Assembly: GCA_000803105.1 (NCBI GenBank)
Contig: JTDA01000003.1
Span: 1 to 64,000 of the forward strand
DNA: 64,000 nt
Reading direction: 5' to 3'
From: Coprobacter secundus
GTDB lineage: Bacteria; Bacteroidota; Bacteroidia; Bacteroidales; Coprobacteraceae
Under the pieces are notes generated by a model, which saw nothing but the letters and a program-made list of their open reading frames with translations, made no database searches and was not told the origin of the DNA. Numbering within the stretch: position 1 is the first letter of the stretch; every line of letters starts with the position of its first letter. Positions 9,396 through 17,758 of the stretch are shown here, piece after piece. A program made the position numbers and the translations under genes.

Positions 9396-10487
9396 ATGAA
9401 CCGATACTTATTAATATTTTGCTCTTTGTATCTTATTCTAACAGCTTGCTCCCCAAAAAATAATCGACTAAATGATACAACAACTCCAATACTTTTGACT
9501 GACAGTCTAAAAAAAATCGTATCTATTGATACTGTCAGTATAGAAGATATTATAGATGAACTCTCTCTAAACGGAAGAGTTACATTCAACCAAGAAAAAG
9601 TAGCAAAAGTGTTTCCTATATTCGGAGGGACAATTATTAATATTAGCGCTGAAATAGGAGATTACGTACATAAAGGTGAAACTTTAGCTACCATTAAAAG
9701 TGGAGAAATAGCAGATTATGAAAAACAAGCAAAAGACGCTGCTCAACAAGTAATTATTGCTAATCGTAATCTAAAATATAAACAAGATATGTACAATTCG
9801 GGGATAGCTTCAGAAAAAGAGTTACTGGAAGCAAGACAAGAAGTAATAATAGCCCAAACTGAAGAAAAAAGAATTAAAGAAATATTTTCTATATATAATT
9901 TATCAGACAATGCTTTGTATAAATTAAAAGCTCTTATTTCTGGATTTATCGTGAATAGAAATATCAGCCCAAACATGCAAATTCGTTCTGATCAAAATGA
10001 AGAAATATTTACTATTTCGGGGTTAGATGACGTCTGGATTATCGCAGATGTGTACGAAAGTGATATAAGTAAAGTATCCGAAGGCAGTAGTGTTCGTATT
10101 GAAACATTAGCCTATCCCGGAAAAAAATTCTCCGGAACTATCGATAAAATATATCATATGTTAAATGAGGACAGCAAAACTATGAATATCCGTATCAAAT
10201 TGAAAAATAAAGATTATTTGTTAAAACCCGGTATGTTTGCTAACGTAAACGTAAAATGTAAGACATCAAAACAATCAATGCCTCGGATAGATTCTCATGC
10301 TTTAGTTTTTGATAGCGAGAAAAACTATGTAATTGTCGTTGACAATAAAAATTCTCTACACATTAGAGAAGTAGAGATATTTAAACAACTACCCAAAGAA
10401 TGTTATATAAAATGTGGAATTCAAGAGGGAGAAAAAATTATAAATAAAAATGTATTATTGGTATATAACTCTCTCAATGCCAATTAA
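9396..10487 (+). CDS. RND efflux periplasmic adaptor (CzcB/CusB-like lipoprotein)
   Basis: Membrane-fusion protein joining the inner-membrane pump to the outer-membrane channel, 363 aa. The N-terminus is a lipoprotein signal with lipobox L-T-A-C at about residues 15-18. A barrel-sandwich half-motif (G-D-Y-V-H-K-G-E-T-L-A) near residue 90 is followed by a coiled-coil hairpin and then beta-barrel sequence (V-W-I-I-A-D-V-Y-E-S-D). It lies between the channel and pump genes with 12-nt gaps. The order matches heavy-metal efflux operons. Confidence 0.92.
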   Translation: MNRYLLIFCSLYLILTACSPKNNRLNDTTTPILLTDSLKKIVSIDTVSIEDIIDELSLNGRVTFNQEKVAKVFPIFGGTIINISAEIGDYVHKGETLATIKSGEIADYEKQAKDAAQQVIIANRNLKYKQDMYNSGIASEKELLEARQEVIIAQTEEKRIKEIFSIYNLSDNALYKLKALISGFIVNRNISPNMQIRSDQNEEIFTISGLDDVWIIADVYESDISKVSEGSSVRIETLAYPGKKFSGTIDKIYHMLNEDSKTMNIRIKLKNKDYLLKPGMFANVNVKCKTSKQSMPRIDSHALVFDSEKNYVIVVDNKNSLHIREVEIFKQLPKECYIKCGIQEGEKIINKNVLLVYNSLNAN

Positions 10488-10500
10488 AAAATAGAATACC

Positions 10501-13500
10501 ATGCATAAATTTATCGACAATATTGTTGCTTTTTCACTAAAAAATAAATTTTTTATATTCTTTTGTACTATAATAGCCATAATCATTGGTGTAATATCTT
10601 TCAAACATACCCCTATTGACGCATTCCCTGATGTTACTAACACAAAAGTAACCATTATCACACAATGGCCCGGAAGAAGTGCAGAGGAAGTCGAAAAATT
10701 CATAACCATTCCTATAGAAATAGCTATGAATCCGGTACAGAAAAAAACAGATATACGTTCTACCACTCTTTTTGGATTATCGGTCATCAATATTATATTT
10801 GAAGATCATGTGGATGATTTCACTGCAAGGCAACAAGTTTATAATTTACTTAATGACGCTGATCTTCCAGAAGGAATAACACCAGAAGTCCAGCCTTTAT
10901 ACGGGCCCACAGGAGAGATATTTCGTTACACCTTAAATAGTGATAAAAGAAGTGTAAGAGAACTCAAAACAATACAAGACTGGATAATAGATCGCAAATT
11001 AAGAGCCGTACCCGGCGTTGCTGATATCGTCAGTTTCGGAGGAGAAATAAAAACCTTCGAAGTCAGTGTAAACCCTCAACAGCTTATAAATTACAATATC
11101 ACATCATTAGAACTCTATGATGCTATTGCCAAAAGTAATATTAATGTTGGAGGCGATGTAATTACCAAAAGTTCTCAAGCATATGTCGTAAGAGGCATAG
11201 GCCTTATCAATGACATAGACGAAATACGAAATATTGTTGTAAAGAATATAAAAGGAACACCTATTTTGGTGAAAAATCTTGCAAATGTACATGAATCTTG
11301 CTTACCTCGTTTAGGACAAGTAGGACGAATGAATAAAGATGACGTAGTACAAGGTATCGTTATAATGAGAAAAGGAGAAAATCCTGAAGAAGTTATAAAT
11401 GCCCTAAAACAAAAAATAGAAGATATCAATAAAAATATTTTACCTGAAGACGTTAAAATAGTTACATTCTATGACCGGGAAAATCTGGTAAATTTAGCAG
11501 TCAATACAGTCACTCATAATCTTATAGAAGGTATACTTTTAGTAACGTTTATCGTTCTAATTTTTATGGCTGACTGGCGTACTACTATTATTGTTGCAAT
11601 TGTTATCCCCCTGGCTTTACTCTTTGCATTTATCTGCCTCAGAATTATGGGAATGTCGGCCAATTTATTATCAATGGGGGCCATAGATTTTGGAATTATT
11701 ATAGATGGGGCTGTTGTCATGGTCGAAGGTATCTTTGTCACATTAGATAAAAAAGCCAAAGAGATAGGAATGCCCATATTTAATCAAATGTCGAAAGCCG
11801 GACTTATCCGTAATACAGCCAAAGATAAAGCAAGAGCTGTATTCTTTTCTAAATTAATTATTATAACGGCACTAATTCCTATATTTTCTTTTCAGAAAGT
11901 TGAAGGCAAAATGTTTTCACCTCTTGCATACACTTTAGGATTTGCTTTATTAGGAGCATTAATATTCACATTGACATTGGTTCCGGTAATGTCATCCATG
12001 TTACTGAAAAAAAATGTAAAAGAAAGAAATAATAAATTTGTAAAACTTATAACTGATAAAGCCTCAATATTCTTCAATAAATGTTATAAGCATAAAAAAA
12101 TATCTATTGGTACTGCTACCATTTTTACAGTCGTCGAATTATGGCTTTTTACTTTTTTAGGTACTGAATTTTTACCCCAATTAAATGAAGGTTCTATCTA
12201 TATAAGGGCTACTCTACCTCAAAGTATATCCCTTGACGAATCTGTTTCTTTAGCCAACAAAATGAGAAGAAAGCTAATGGCCTATCCAGAAGTAAAACAA
12301 GTCTTATCTCAAACTGGTAGACCCAATGATGGAACAGACGCCACAGGCTTCTATAATATAGAGTTTCATGTAGATATTTATCCCGAAAAAGAATGGAAAA
12401 GTCATTTTACCAAATCAGAACTTATAGAGAAAATGCAAAATGACCTATCCTTATATCCAGGTATAGATTTCAATTTTTCTCAACCTATTTCAGATAACGT
12501 AGAAGAAGCAGCTTCCGGAGTTAAAGGTTCTATAGCTGTTAAAGTATTCGGAAAAGACTTATATCAATCAGAAAAAATAGCTATACAAATAGATAAAATT
12601 CTTAATACTGTAAACGGAATCGAAGATTTAGGCGTTATAAGAAACATAGGTCAACCCGAATTACGAATAGAATTAAATGAACAAAAACTGGCTCGTTATG
12701 GAGTTTCAAAAGAGAATGTCCAGTCTATTATAGAAATGGCTATCGGAGGAAAATCAGCATCACTGCTATATGAAGATGAACGAAAATTCAATATCATGGT
12801 CCGTTACAGTCCTGAGTTCAGACGAAACGAGGAAGAGATAGGCAAAATCCTCGTACCAGCTATGGATGGAACGATGATACCCATCAAAGAATTATCTGAG
12901 ATAAAGACAATTACCGGTCCTTTACTGATTTTTAGAGACAATCATACCCGTTTTTGTGCTGTAAAATTTTCAGTTCGTGGTAGAGATATGGGTACAGCCG
13001 TAGCAGAAGCCAAAGAAAAAGTTAATACCCTAATTCATTTGCCCGAAGGGTATTCTTTAAAATGGACTGGAGATTTTGAAAATCAACAACGTGCAACAAA
13101 AAGATTGACTCAAGTCATACCTATAAGTATTGCTATTATATTTATTATTTTGTTTATACTCTTTTCTAACGCAAGAGACTCCGGGCTAGTACTTCTCAAT
13201 GTTCCTTTTGCTGCTGCAGGAGGTATAATTGCACTACTAATAACCCGTTTCAACTTTTCCATTTCTGCTGGAATAGGATTTATAGCTTTATTTGGAATAT
13301 GTATACAAAATGGTGTAATTATGATTTCAGATATAAAACATAATATTCAAAATCGTATGGCTTTATCCAATGCAATAAAAACAAGTATGAAATCTCGTAT
13401 AAGACCTGTAATGATGACTGCTGCAATGGCTGCTATCGGACTTATGCCTGCAGCTCTGAGCCATGGAATAGGTTCTGAATCTCAAAGACCTTTAGCAATC

Positions 13501-13626
13501 GTTATAATAGGAGGATTAATAGGTGCAACATTTTTTGCTTTATTTATATTTCCATTAATTATAGATATCGTTTATCGTAAAATGATATATGATAAAAAAG
13601 GAAATTTACTTCAACGAAAATTATAA
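10501..13626 (+). CDS. CzcA-type heavy-metal RND efflux pump
   Basis: Inner-membrane proton-driven pump of the HME branch of RND transporters, 1041 aa. It has TM1, a large periplasmic loop, a central TM bundle, a second loop and a C-terminal bundle. TM4 holds D396-F-G-I-I-I-D402-G-A-V-V-M-V-E409. This DFGxxxDGAxxxxE pattern is described for divalent-cation (Co/Zn/Cd or Ni) pumps, whereas CusA-type copper/silver pumps carry a different TM4 motif. Substrate is therefore inferred as divalent cation. The usual N after E409 is G here. Two-component genes follow directly. Confidence 0.93.
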   Translation: MHKFIDNIVAFSLKNKFFIFFCTIIAIIIGVISFKHTPIDAFPDVTNTKVTIITQWPGRSAEEVEKFITIPIEIAMNPVQKKTDIRSTTLFGLSVINIIFEDHVDDFTARQQVYNLLNDADLPEGITPEVQPLYGPTGEIFRYTLNSDKRSVRELKTIQDWIIDRKLRAVPGVADIVSFGGEIKTFEVSVNPQQLINYNITSLELYDAIAKSNINVGGDVITKSSQAYVVRGIGLINDIDEIRNIVVKNIKGTPILVKNLANVHESCLPRLGQVGRMNKDDVVQGIVIMRKGENPEEVINALKQKIEDINKNILPEDVKIVTFYDRENLVNLAVNTVTHNLIEGILLVTFIVLIFMADWRTTIIVAIVIPLALLFAFICLRIMGMSANLLSMGAIDFGIIIDGAVVMVEGIFVTLDKKAKEIGMPIFNQMSKAGLIRNTAKDKARAVFFSKLIIITALIPIFSFQKVEGKMFSPLAYTLGFALLGALIFTLTLVPVMSSMLLKKNVKERNNKFVKLITDKASIFFNKCYKHKKISIGTATIFTVVELWLFTFLGTEFLPQLNEGSIYIRATLPQSISLDESVSLANKMRRKLMAYPEVKQVLSQTGRPNDGTDATGFYNIEFHVDIYPEKEWKSHFTKSELIEKMQNDLSLYPGIDFNFSQPISDNVEEAASGVKGSIAVKVFGKDLYQSEKIAIQIDKILNTVNGIEDLGVIRNIGQPELRIELNEQKLARYGVSKENVQSIIEMAIGGKSASLLYEDERKFNIMVRYSPEFRRNEEEIGKILVPAMDGTMIPIKELSEIKTITGPLLIFRDNHTRFCAVKFSVRGRDMGTAVAEAKEKVNTLIHLPEGYSLKWTGDFENQQRATKRLTQVIPISIAIIFIILFILFSNARDSGLVLLNVPFAAAGGIIALLITRFNFSISAGIGFIALFGICIQNGVIMISDIKHNIQNRMALSNAIKTSMKSRIRPVMMTAAMAAIGLMPAALSHGIGSESQRPLAIVIIGGLIGATFFALFIFPLIIDIVYRKMIYDKKGNLLQRKL

Positions 13627-13631
13627 AAATG

Positions 13632-13639
13632 TATATTTG
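13632..13639 (+). promoter_or_regulatory. Possible -7 element ahead of the response regulator
   Basis: TATATTTG, 28 nt before the preferred ATG at 13667 and just after the pump stop codon, matches TAnnTTTG. It could give the regulators their own transcript. No -33 box is evident. Confidence 0.4.
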
Positions 13640-13666
13640 TACATATACAAAAATTACAATAAAAGT

Positions 13667-14344
13667 ATGGCCCAAATACTATTAGTCGAAGATGAATTAA
13701 ATATAGCCTCTTTTATCGAGCGTGGATTAAAAGAATTCGGGCATATCGTCTCCGTTGTGTACGATGGAAACACAGGATGGGAAAAGATGCAAAAGGAAAC
13801 TTTTGATTTGATGATTTTAGATATTATTATACCTAAAATAAATGGAATAGAGCTTTGCCGATTATTTCGTCAAAAATATGGTTATCATACTCCTATCATC
13901 ATGTTAACAGCCCTCGGCACCACCGATGATATTGTCACTGGATTAAATGCCGGAGCTGATGATTACTTAGTAAAACCTTTTAGTTTCCAAGAATTGGAAG
14001 CCCGTATAAAATCATTATTAAGACGAGGAAAAGAAAATCCCAAAATGCAATTAACTTGCGATAACCTTTCATTAGATAGTTTTACTCGATTAGCAAAACG
14101 TGGAAAAAGAACAATAGAACTGACTGTAAAAGAATACCGATTACTGGAATATTTTATGACTCATCAGGGTATCGTGTTATCGAGAATAACATTATTAAAA
14201 GATGTCTGGGATAAAAATTTCGATACAAACACTAATGTTGTAGATGTTTATGTTAATTATTTAAGGAGTAAAATAGAGATAGAAAATGAAAAAAAACTTA
14301 TACATACAGTCGTCGGAATTGGATACATCATGGATGTAAGATAA
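13667..14344 (+). CDS. OmpR/PhoB-family response regulator
   Basis: DNA-binding half of a two-component system, 225 aa from the ATG at 13667 (MAQILLVEDE). The longer frame from 13589 would overlap the pump gene. The receiver domain spans residues 1-120 with acidic pocket E8/D9, phosphoacceptor D52 and K103. A winged-helix output domain occupies about 130-225, ending with the usual R-x-K and G-x-G-Y pattern. It lies 40 nt after the pump gene and 11 nt before a histidine kinase. It probably controls the efflux operon, as CusR/CzcR-type regulators do; this is inferred from position. Confidence 0.95.
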   Translation: MAQILLVEDELNIASFIERGLKEFGHIVSVVYDGNTGWEKMQKETFDLMILDIIIPKINGIELCRLFRQKYGYHTPIIMLTALGTTDDIVTGLNAGADDYLVKPFSFQELEARIKSLLRRGKENPKMQLTCDNLSLDSFTRLAKRGKRTIELTVKEYRLLEYFMTHQGIVLSRITLLKDVWDKNFDTNTNVVDVYVNYLRSKIEIENEKKLIHTVVGIGYIMDVR

Positions 14345-14355
14345 ATAATCTTTCT

Positions 14356-15708
14356 ATGAAAATAGGATCTAAAATAGCTTTATTTTATGCAACAATCACT
14401 ATCAGTATTATCATTATTATAATTCTGATATTTTATTTTTTCAGTTCATACTATATAAATAAACTATATGATTCATATCTAAAAGAAAAAACTTACCTAA
14501 CAGCACAAATGCATTGGGAAAAGGATGAAGTAGATGAACAAAGTTATCAAATAATAAGCCAAAGATATAATGAGGTATTACCTCAAGCAAGAGAAATACT
14601 TTTGAATATAGATAGTTCTATTATGGTAAAAGATACTCTTTCAAAATATCTAACCAAAAACCAACAAAACATACTGTTTAAGAATGATAGTATCCCTATC
14701 ACCTTTACATATAAAAAACAATTAGGAGCAGCCCTTTATTATCCTGATAATGAAGGTCATTTTATTGTACTGATTATGTCAAAAAATTCTTACGGAAAAG
14801 AAATACAAGAACATCTAATATTATTATCTTTATTTCTTATAATCACAAGTTCTATCTTTATATTTTTTATAGGCAAAATATATTCAAATAGAATTTTATC
14901 TCCTTTACAATATTTACTTAAAGAATTAAAAAGAATACGTGGCAATAATCTTAATTTACGTATCAAAAAATTTGGAAATAAAGATGAACTCGATGAACTT
15001 GTATTAACTCTCAATAGTATGCTTGATAGAATAGATGCAGCCTTTAAATCCGAAAAATCATTTATAAATAATGCATCTCATGAATTGAATAATCCTGTCA
15101 CTGCAATTCAAGGTGAGTGCGAAATAAGTCTTTTAAAAGAAAGAAATGCACAAGAATACATTGAAGCTCTTCATAGAATTTCTGAAGAAAGTAAAAGAAT
15201 ATCCCAACTTATCAAACATCTATTATTTTTATCAAGACAAGATGACGATTTATTATTAAACAATATCGATGAGATAAACTTACAACTTTTCTTATATGAA
15301 CTATGCAAAAATACCAACCAAATAAAACTAATATGTAAAAATAATCAAAACAATCTTACCACAAGAGCAAATAGATATCTTCTACAAATCGCCATACAAA
15401 ATATCATCGATAATGCCTGTAAATATTCCAATGGTAAAGAAGTAATAATAACTCTCTCAAAACAAGATGATAACATAATTATAACTATCAAAGATCAAGG
15501 CATTGGCATTCCAGAAAACGAAATACAAAATATTTTCCAATCTTTTTATCGAGCCTCAAATTCTCGAGAATTTAAAGGAAATGGCATAGGTCTGAGCTTA
15601 TCAATGAAAATAATTTCTTTATATGGTGGTAAGTTAAATATACAATCAATCTTAAACTCTTTTACTGAAGTTTCTATCTATCTCAAAAATTCTCAAAAGG
15701 TAGAATAG
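14356..15708 (+). CDS. Sensor histidine kinase of the metal-efflux locus
   Basis: Membrane sensor kinase, 450 aa. TM1 (about residues 7-30), a periplasmic segment of about 120 residues, TM2 (about 150-172), HAMP, and HisKA with H242 in S-H-E-L-N-N-P. The HATPase_c domain follows, with N-box I-I-D-N-A-C-K-Y-S and G-boxes D-Q-G-I-G-I and G-N-G-I-G-L. SHELNNP replaces the common SHELRTP. It forms a cistron with the response regulator. The periplasmic domain is not recognisable by eye, so the ligand is unknown. The last codons lie inside a convergent terminator stem. Confidence 0.95.
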   Translation: MKIGSKIALFYATITISIIIIIILIFYFFSSYYINKLYDSYLKEKTYLTAQMHWEKDEVDEQSYQIISQRYNEVLPQAREILLNIDSSIMVKDTLSKYLTKNQQNILFKNDSIPITFTYKKQLGAALYYPDNEGHFIVLIMSKNSYGKEIQEHLILLSLFLIITSSIFIFFIGKIYSNRILSPLQYLLKELKRIRGNNLNLRIKKFGNKDELDELVLTLNSMLDRIDAAFKSEKSFINNASHELNNPVTAIQGECEISLLKERNAQEYIEALHRISEESKRISQLIKHLLFLSRQDDDLLLNNIDEINLQLFLYELCKNTNQIKLICKNNQNNLTTRANRYLLQIAIQNIIDNACKYSNGKEVIITLSKQDDNIIITIKDQGIGIPENEIQNIFQSFYRASNSREFKGNGIGLSLSMKIISLYGGKLNIQSILNSFTEVSIYLKNSQKVE

Positions 15709-15750
15709 CCAAAAGGGATTTTTTCGAATCCCTTTTGGCTATTCTACCTT
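15697..15750. terminator. Bidirectional terminator shared by convergent genes
   Basis: A perfect 24-bp inverted repeat with a 6-nt loop (TTTTCG). It includes the stop codons of both converging genes: the kinase TAG at 15706-15708 and the DUF2807 TAG at 15739-15741. Because the arms are complementary, both proteins end in the same K-V-E-stop codons. Confidence 0.9.
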
Positions 15751-16473
15751 TACACCACCTAAAGGTAAAACTTTACCTACACCAATTGCATTTTTCTTTA
15801 TTTTCGGATTACCATTATAATACACAGTTCCAGAACCCGTAATAAGCGCTTTCAGATTTTCTTCAGCAAAACACCCTATAGTAGCATTTCCTGTTATTTT
15901 ACATTTTACATCTCGAGCTTTTAGTTCATGAGCTTTAATTTCTCCACCTCCGGTAATTGTCAATTCTGCTGTACGACAATTCCCTTTTAAAAATATATCA
16001 CCTGATCCGGTAAGAATTTTTGCTCTCACAATACCATAATCTAATTCACCAGTTCTTATCTGCCCATTCCCCATTAATAAAAAATAAACTTCCGATCCAG
16101 CAATATGTCCTCCTGTCTCAAATACAGCTCCACCATCATTTTCCACTTCATTAAGTGCCGAAGAAAATATATCCAATATCACTACTCCAAAATCTTTTTT
16201 CGAAGGAGAATCAAATTTAATGTTCAAAACACCTTCTTTAGATTCTACTTTCATACTATTCAGTATATTCTCTTCTCCATACATTTTGATAAGACCAGCA
16301 GAATCTTTACTTTGATGATAAACGATGTTAAAAGCACCATTAGTCTTAACCTTATAAAAATCATCTACCCGAAAAGATTTTTTTACATAATTATTGTCTC
16401 CCTCAACTTCTTTTGCAGAAACTGAAAAACAAAACATTAAAACGCTACAAAATAAAATGCCGAATGTTTTCAT
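15739..16473 (-). CDS. DUF2807 (GIN-domain) exported protein
   Basis: Predicted secreted or surface protein of about 244 aa. The ATG at 16473 gives a Sec signal peptide (MKTFGILFCSVLMFCFSVSA); the ATG at 16485 only adds M-I-I-I. The mature part is a repetitive beta-rich fold with many G-x-G turns (A-K-I-L-T-G-S-G-D-I-F-L-K-G, K-A-L-I-T-G-S-G-T-V-Y-Y-N-G), typical of the DUF2807 'head GIN' beta-helix family. Its function is not known. It begins 24 nt after the dusB stop and may be co-transcribed with it. Confidence 0.85.
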   Translation of the reverse strand: MKTFGILFCSVLMFCFSVSAKEVEGDNNYVKKSFRVDDFYKVKTNGAFNIVYHQSKDSAGLIKMYGEENILNSMKVESKEGVLNIKFDSPSKKDFGVVILDIFSSALNEVENDGGAVFETGGHIAGSEVYFLLMGNGQIRTGELDYGIVRAKILTGSGDIFLKGNCRTAELTITGGGEIKAHELKARDVKCKITGNATIGCFAEENLKALITGSGTVYYNGNPKIKKNAIGVGKVLPLGGVKVE

Positions 16474-16497
16474 AATGATAATCAACTATTTACTAAT

Positions 16498-17481
16498 TTA
16501 TGATTTCAATACAATATTCTCTATATAATCCAAAATATTTGTCAACTCCGTAACTGTTTCAGCTCTTAACATTGCAATACGAGTATCTCTAAAATTAGGT
16601 ATACCTTTAAACAAAGGTGTAGCAGCCAAATGTCTTCTTATATGTAATATTCCTCTACGTTCATCTATTCGCTCCACACTTTCTTGCAATTGACGTCGCA
16701 ATATACTCATTTTATCTTTAACTGAAAGTTCAGAAATATTTCCTGTAGATAAAAATTCTTTTATTTCTTTAAATATCCAAGGACAACCTATGGATGCTCG
16801 ACCTACCATTATGGCATCTACTCCATATTTGTCGAATTTATCTTTTGCTATTTGGGGTGTAGTAATATCCCCATTTCCTATAATAGGTATATGCATACGA
16901 ATATTTTCCTTAACTTTACCTATCAAAGTCCAATCGGCCTCTCCTGTATACATTTGACTTCGTGTACGTCCATGAATAGTCAATGCTGCTATTCCACAAT
17001 CCTGTAACCGTTCTGCTAAATCTACTATAATTTTAGACTCACAATCCCAACCTAATCGAGTTTTTACAGTAACTGGTACATTTATTGCTTCAACAACAGC
17101 CTTTGTAATTTTAATCATACGAGGAATATCTCTTAACATACCAGCGCCAGCACCCTTACCTGCAACTTTCTTCACAGGACAACCAAAATTTATATCTAAA
17201 ATATCAGGATTTGCTTCAGCACAAATATGCGCAGCTTCTACCATAGTATCTACTTCCCTACCATAAATCTGAATAGCAACTGGACGTTCCCTATCGGAGA
17301 TAATCAATTTTTGTTGAGTCTTACTCACATTACGTATAAGAGCATCACTTGAAATAAACTCGGTGTAAACCATGTCAGCACCAAATTCTTTGCACATCAA
17401 ACGAAACGAGGAATCAGTGACATCTTCCATCGGAGCTAATAATACAGGTTTATTTCCAAAATCAATATTATGTATTTTCAT
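16498..17481 (-). CDS. dusB: tRNA-dihydrouridine synthase
   Basis: FMN-dependent reductase that makes dihydrouridine in the tRNA D-loop, 327 aa. N-terminal TIM barrel begins L-L-A-P-M-E-D-V-T-D. The catalytic cysteine lies in N-F-G-C-P (about residue 100), followed by K-G-A-G-A-G-M-L. The motif H-G-R-T-R-S-Q-M-Y near residue 180 and G-N-G-D-I for phosphate binding are present. Dus A/B/C assignment by eye is uncertain; Bacteroidales copies are normally annotated dusB. It is divergent from leuS. Confidence 0.92.
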   Translation of the reverse strand: MKIHNIDFGNKPVLLAPMEDVTDSSFRLMCKEFGADMVYTEFISSDALIRNVSKTQQKLIISDRERPVAIQIYGREVDTMVEAAHICAEANPDILDINFGCPVKKVAGKGAGAGMLRDIPRMIKITKAVVEAINVPVTVKTRLGWDCESKIIVDLAERLQDCGIAALTIHGRTRSQMYTGEADWTLIGKVKENIRMHIPIIGNGDITTPQIAKDKFDKYGVDAIMVGRASIGCPWIFKEIKEFLSTGNISELSVKDKMSILRRQLQESVERIDERRGILHIRRHLAATPLFKGIPNFRDTRIAMLRAETVTELTNILDYIENIVLKS

Positions 17482-17546
17482 CTTCAGCGTGCTTTAAAAA
17501 TACAAACGTACAAAACTTTTTTCGTTTCATCACTATTATAATCTAC

Positions 17547-17720
17547 ATGCCCATAAAATTTATGAGCAATCAAATATTGGCAATACTATCGCAATATCTC
17601 TTATACCTGTACCTACTGGTACTTATTCTTTTTATAATCTACAATAAGCTGAAAAAGAACAAACAATCTTTTTTTTATTACTTTTGCAATCAATACATAA
17701 ACTCACATCTAATGTATTAG
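17547..17720 (+). CDS. Possible small membrane protein (57 codons)
   Basis: An ATG at 17547 (or an in-frame ATG 15 nt later) opens a 57-codon frame ending in TAG at 17718-17720. The middle is a single strongly hydrophobic stretch (about residues 16-33: Q-Y-L-L-Y-L-Y-L-L-V-L-I-L-F-I-I-Y) followed by a basic K-L-K-K-N-K. It sits in the dusB-leuS gap and would overlap the probable leuS -7 box. No convincing ribosome binding site is seen. It may be a chance frame. Confidence 0.2.
   Translation: MPIKFMSNQILAILSQYLLYLYLLVLILFIIYNKLKKNKQSFFYYFCNQYINSHLMY
17679..17686 (+). promoter_or_regulatory. -7 element of leuS promoter
   Basis: TACTTTTG fits TAnnTTTG and lies 72 nt before the leuS ATG. No TTTG is seen at -33. 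Confidence 0.45.
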
Positions 17721-17758
17721 ATCATAATCATCTAAATGCTTAAAAACTAAAAATTGAC

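Noticed and set aside
13589..13666. Extended N-terminus of the response regulator
   Set aside because: It would overlap the pump gene and adds 26 residues with no place in the receiver fold; the ATG at 13667 starts the domain directly.
17595..17625. Palindrome-like GTACCTACTGGTAC in the dusB-leuS gap as an operator
   Set aside because: It is short and imperfect and occurs once; no regulator or second copy supports it.
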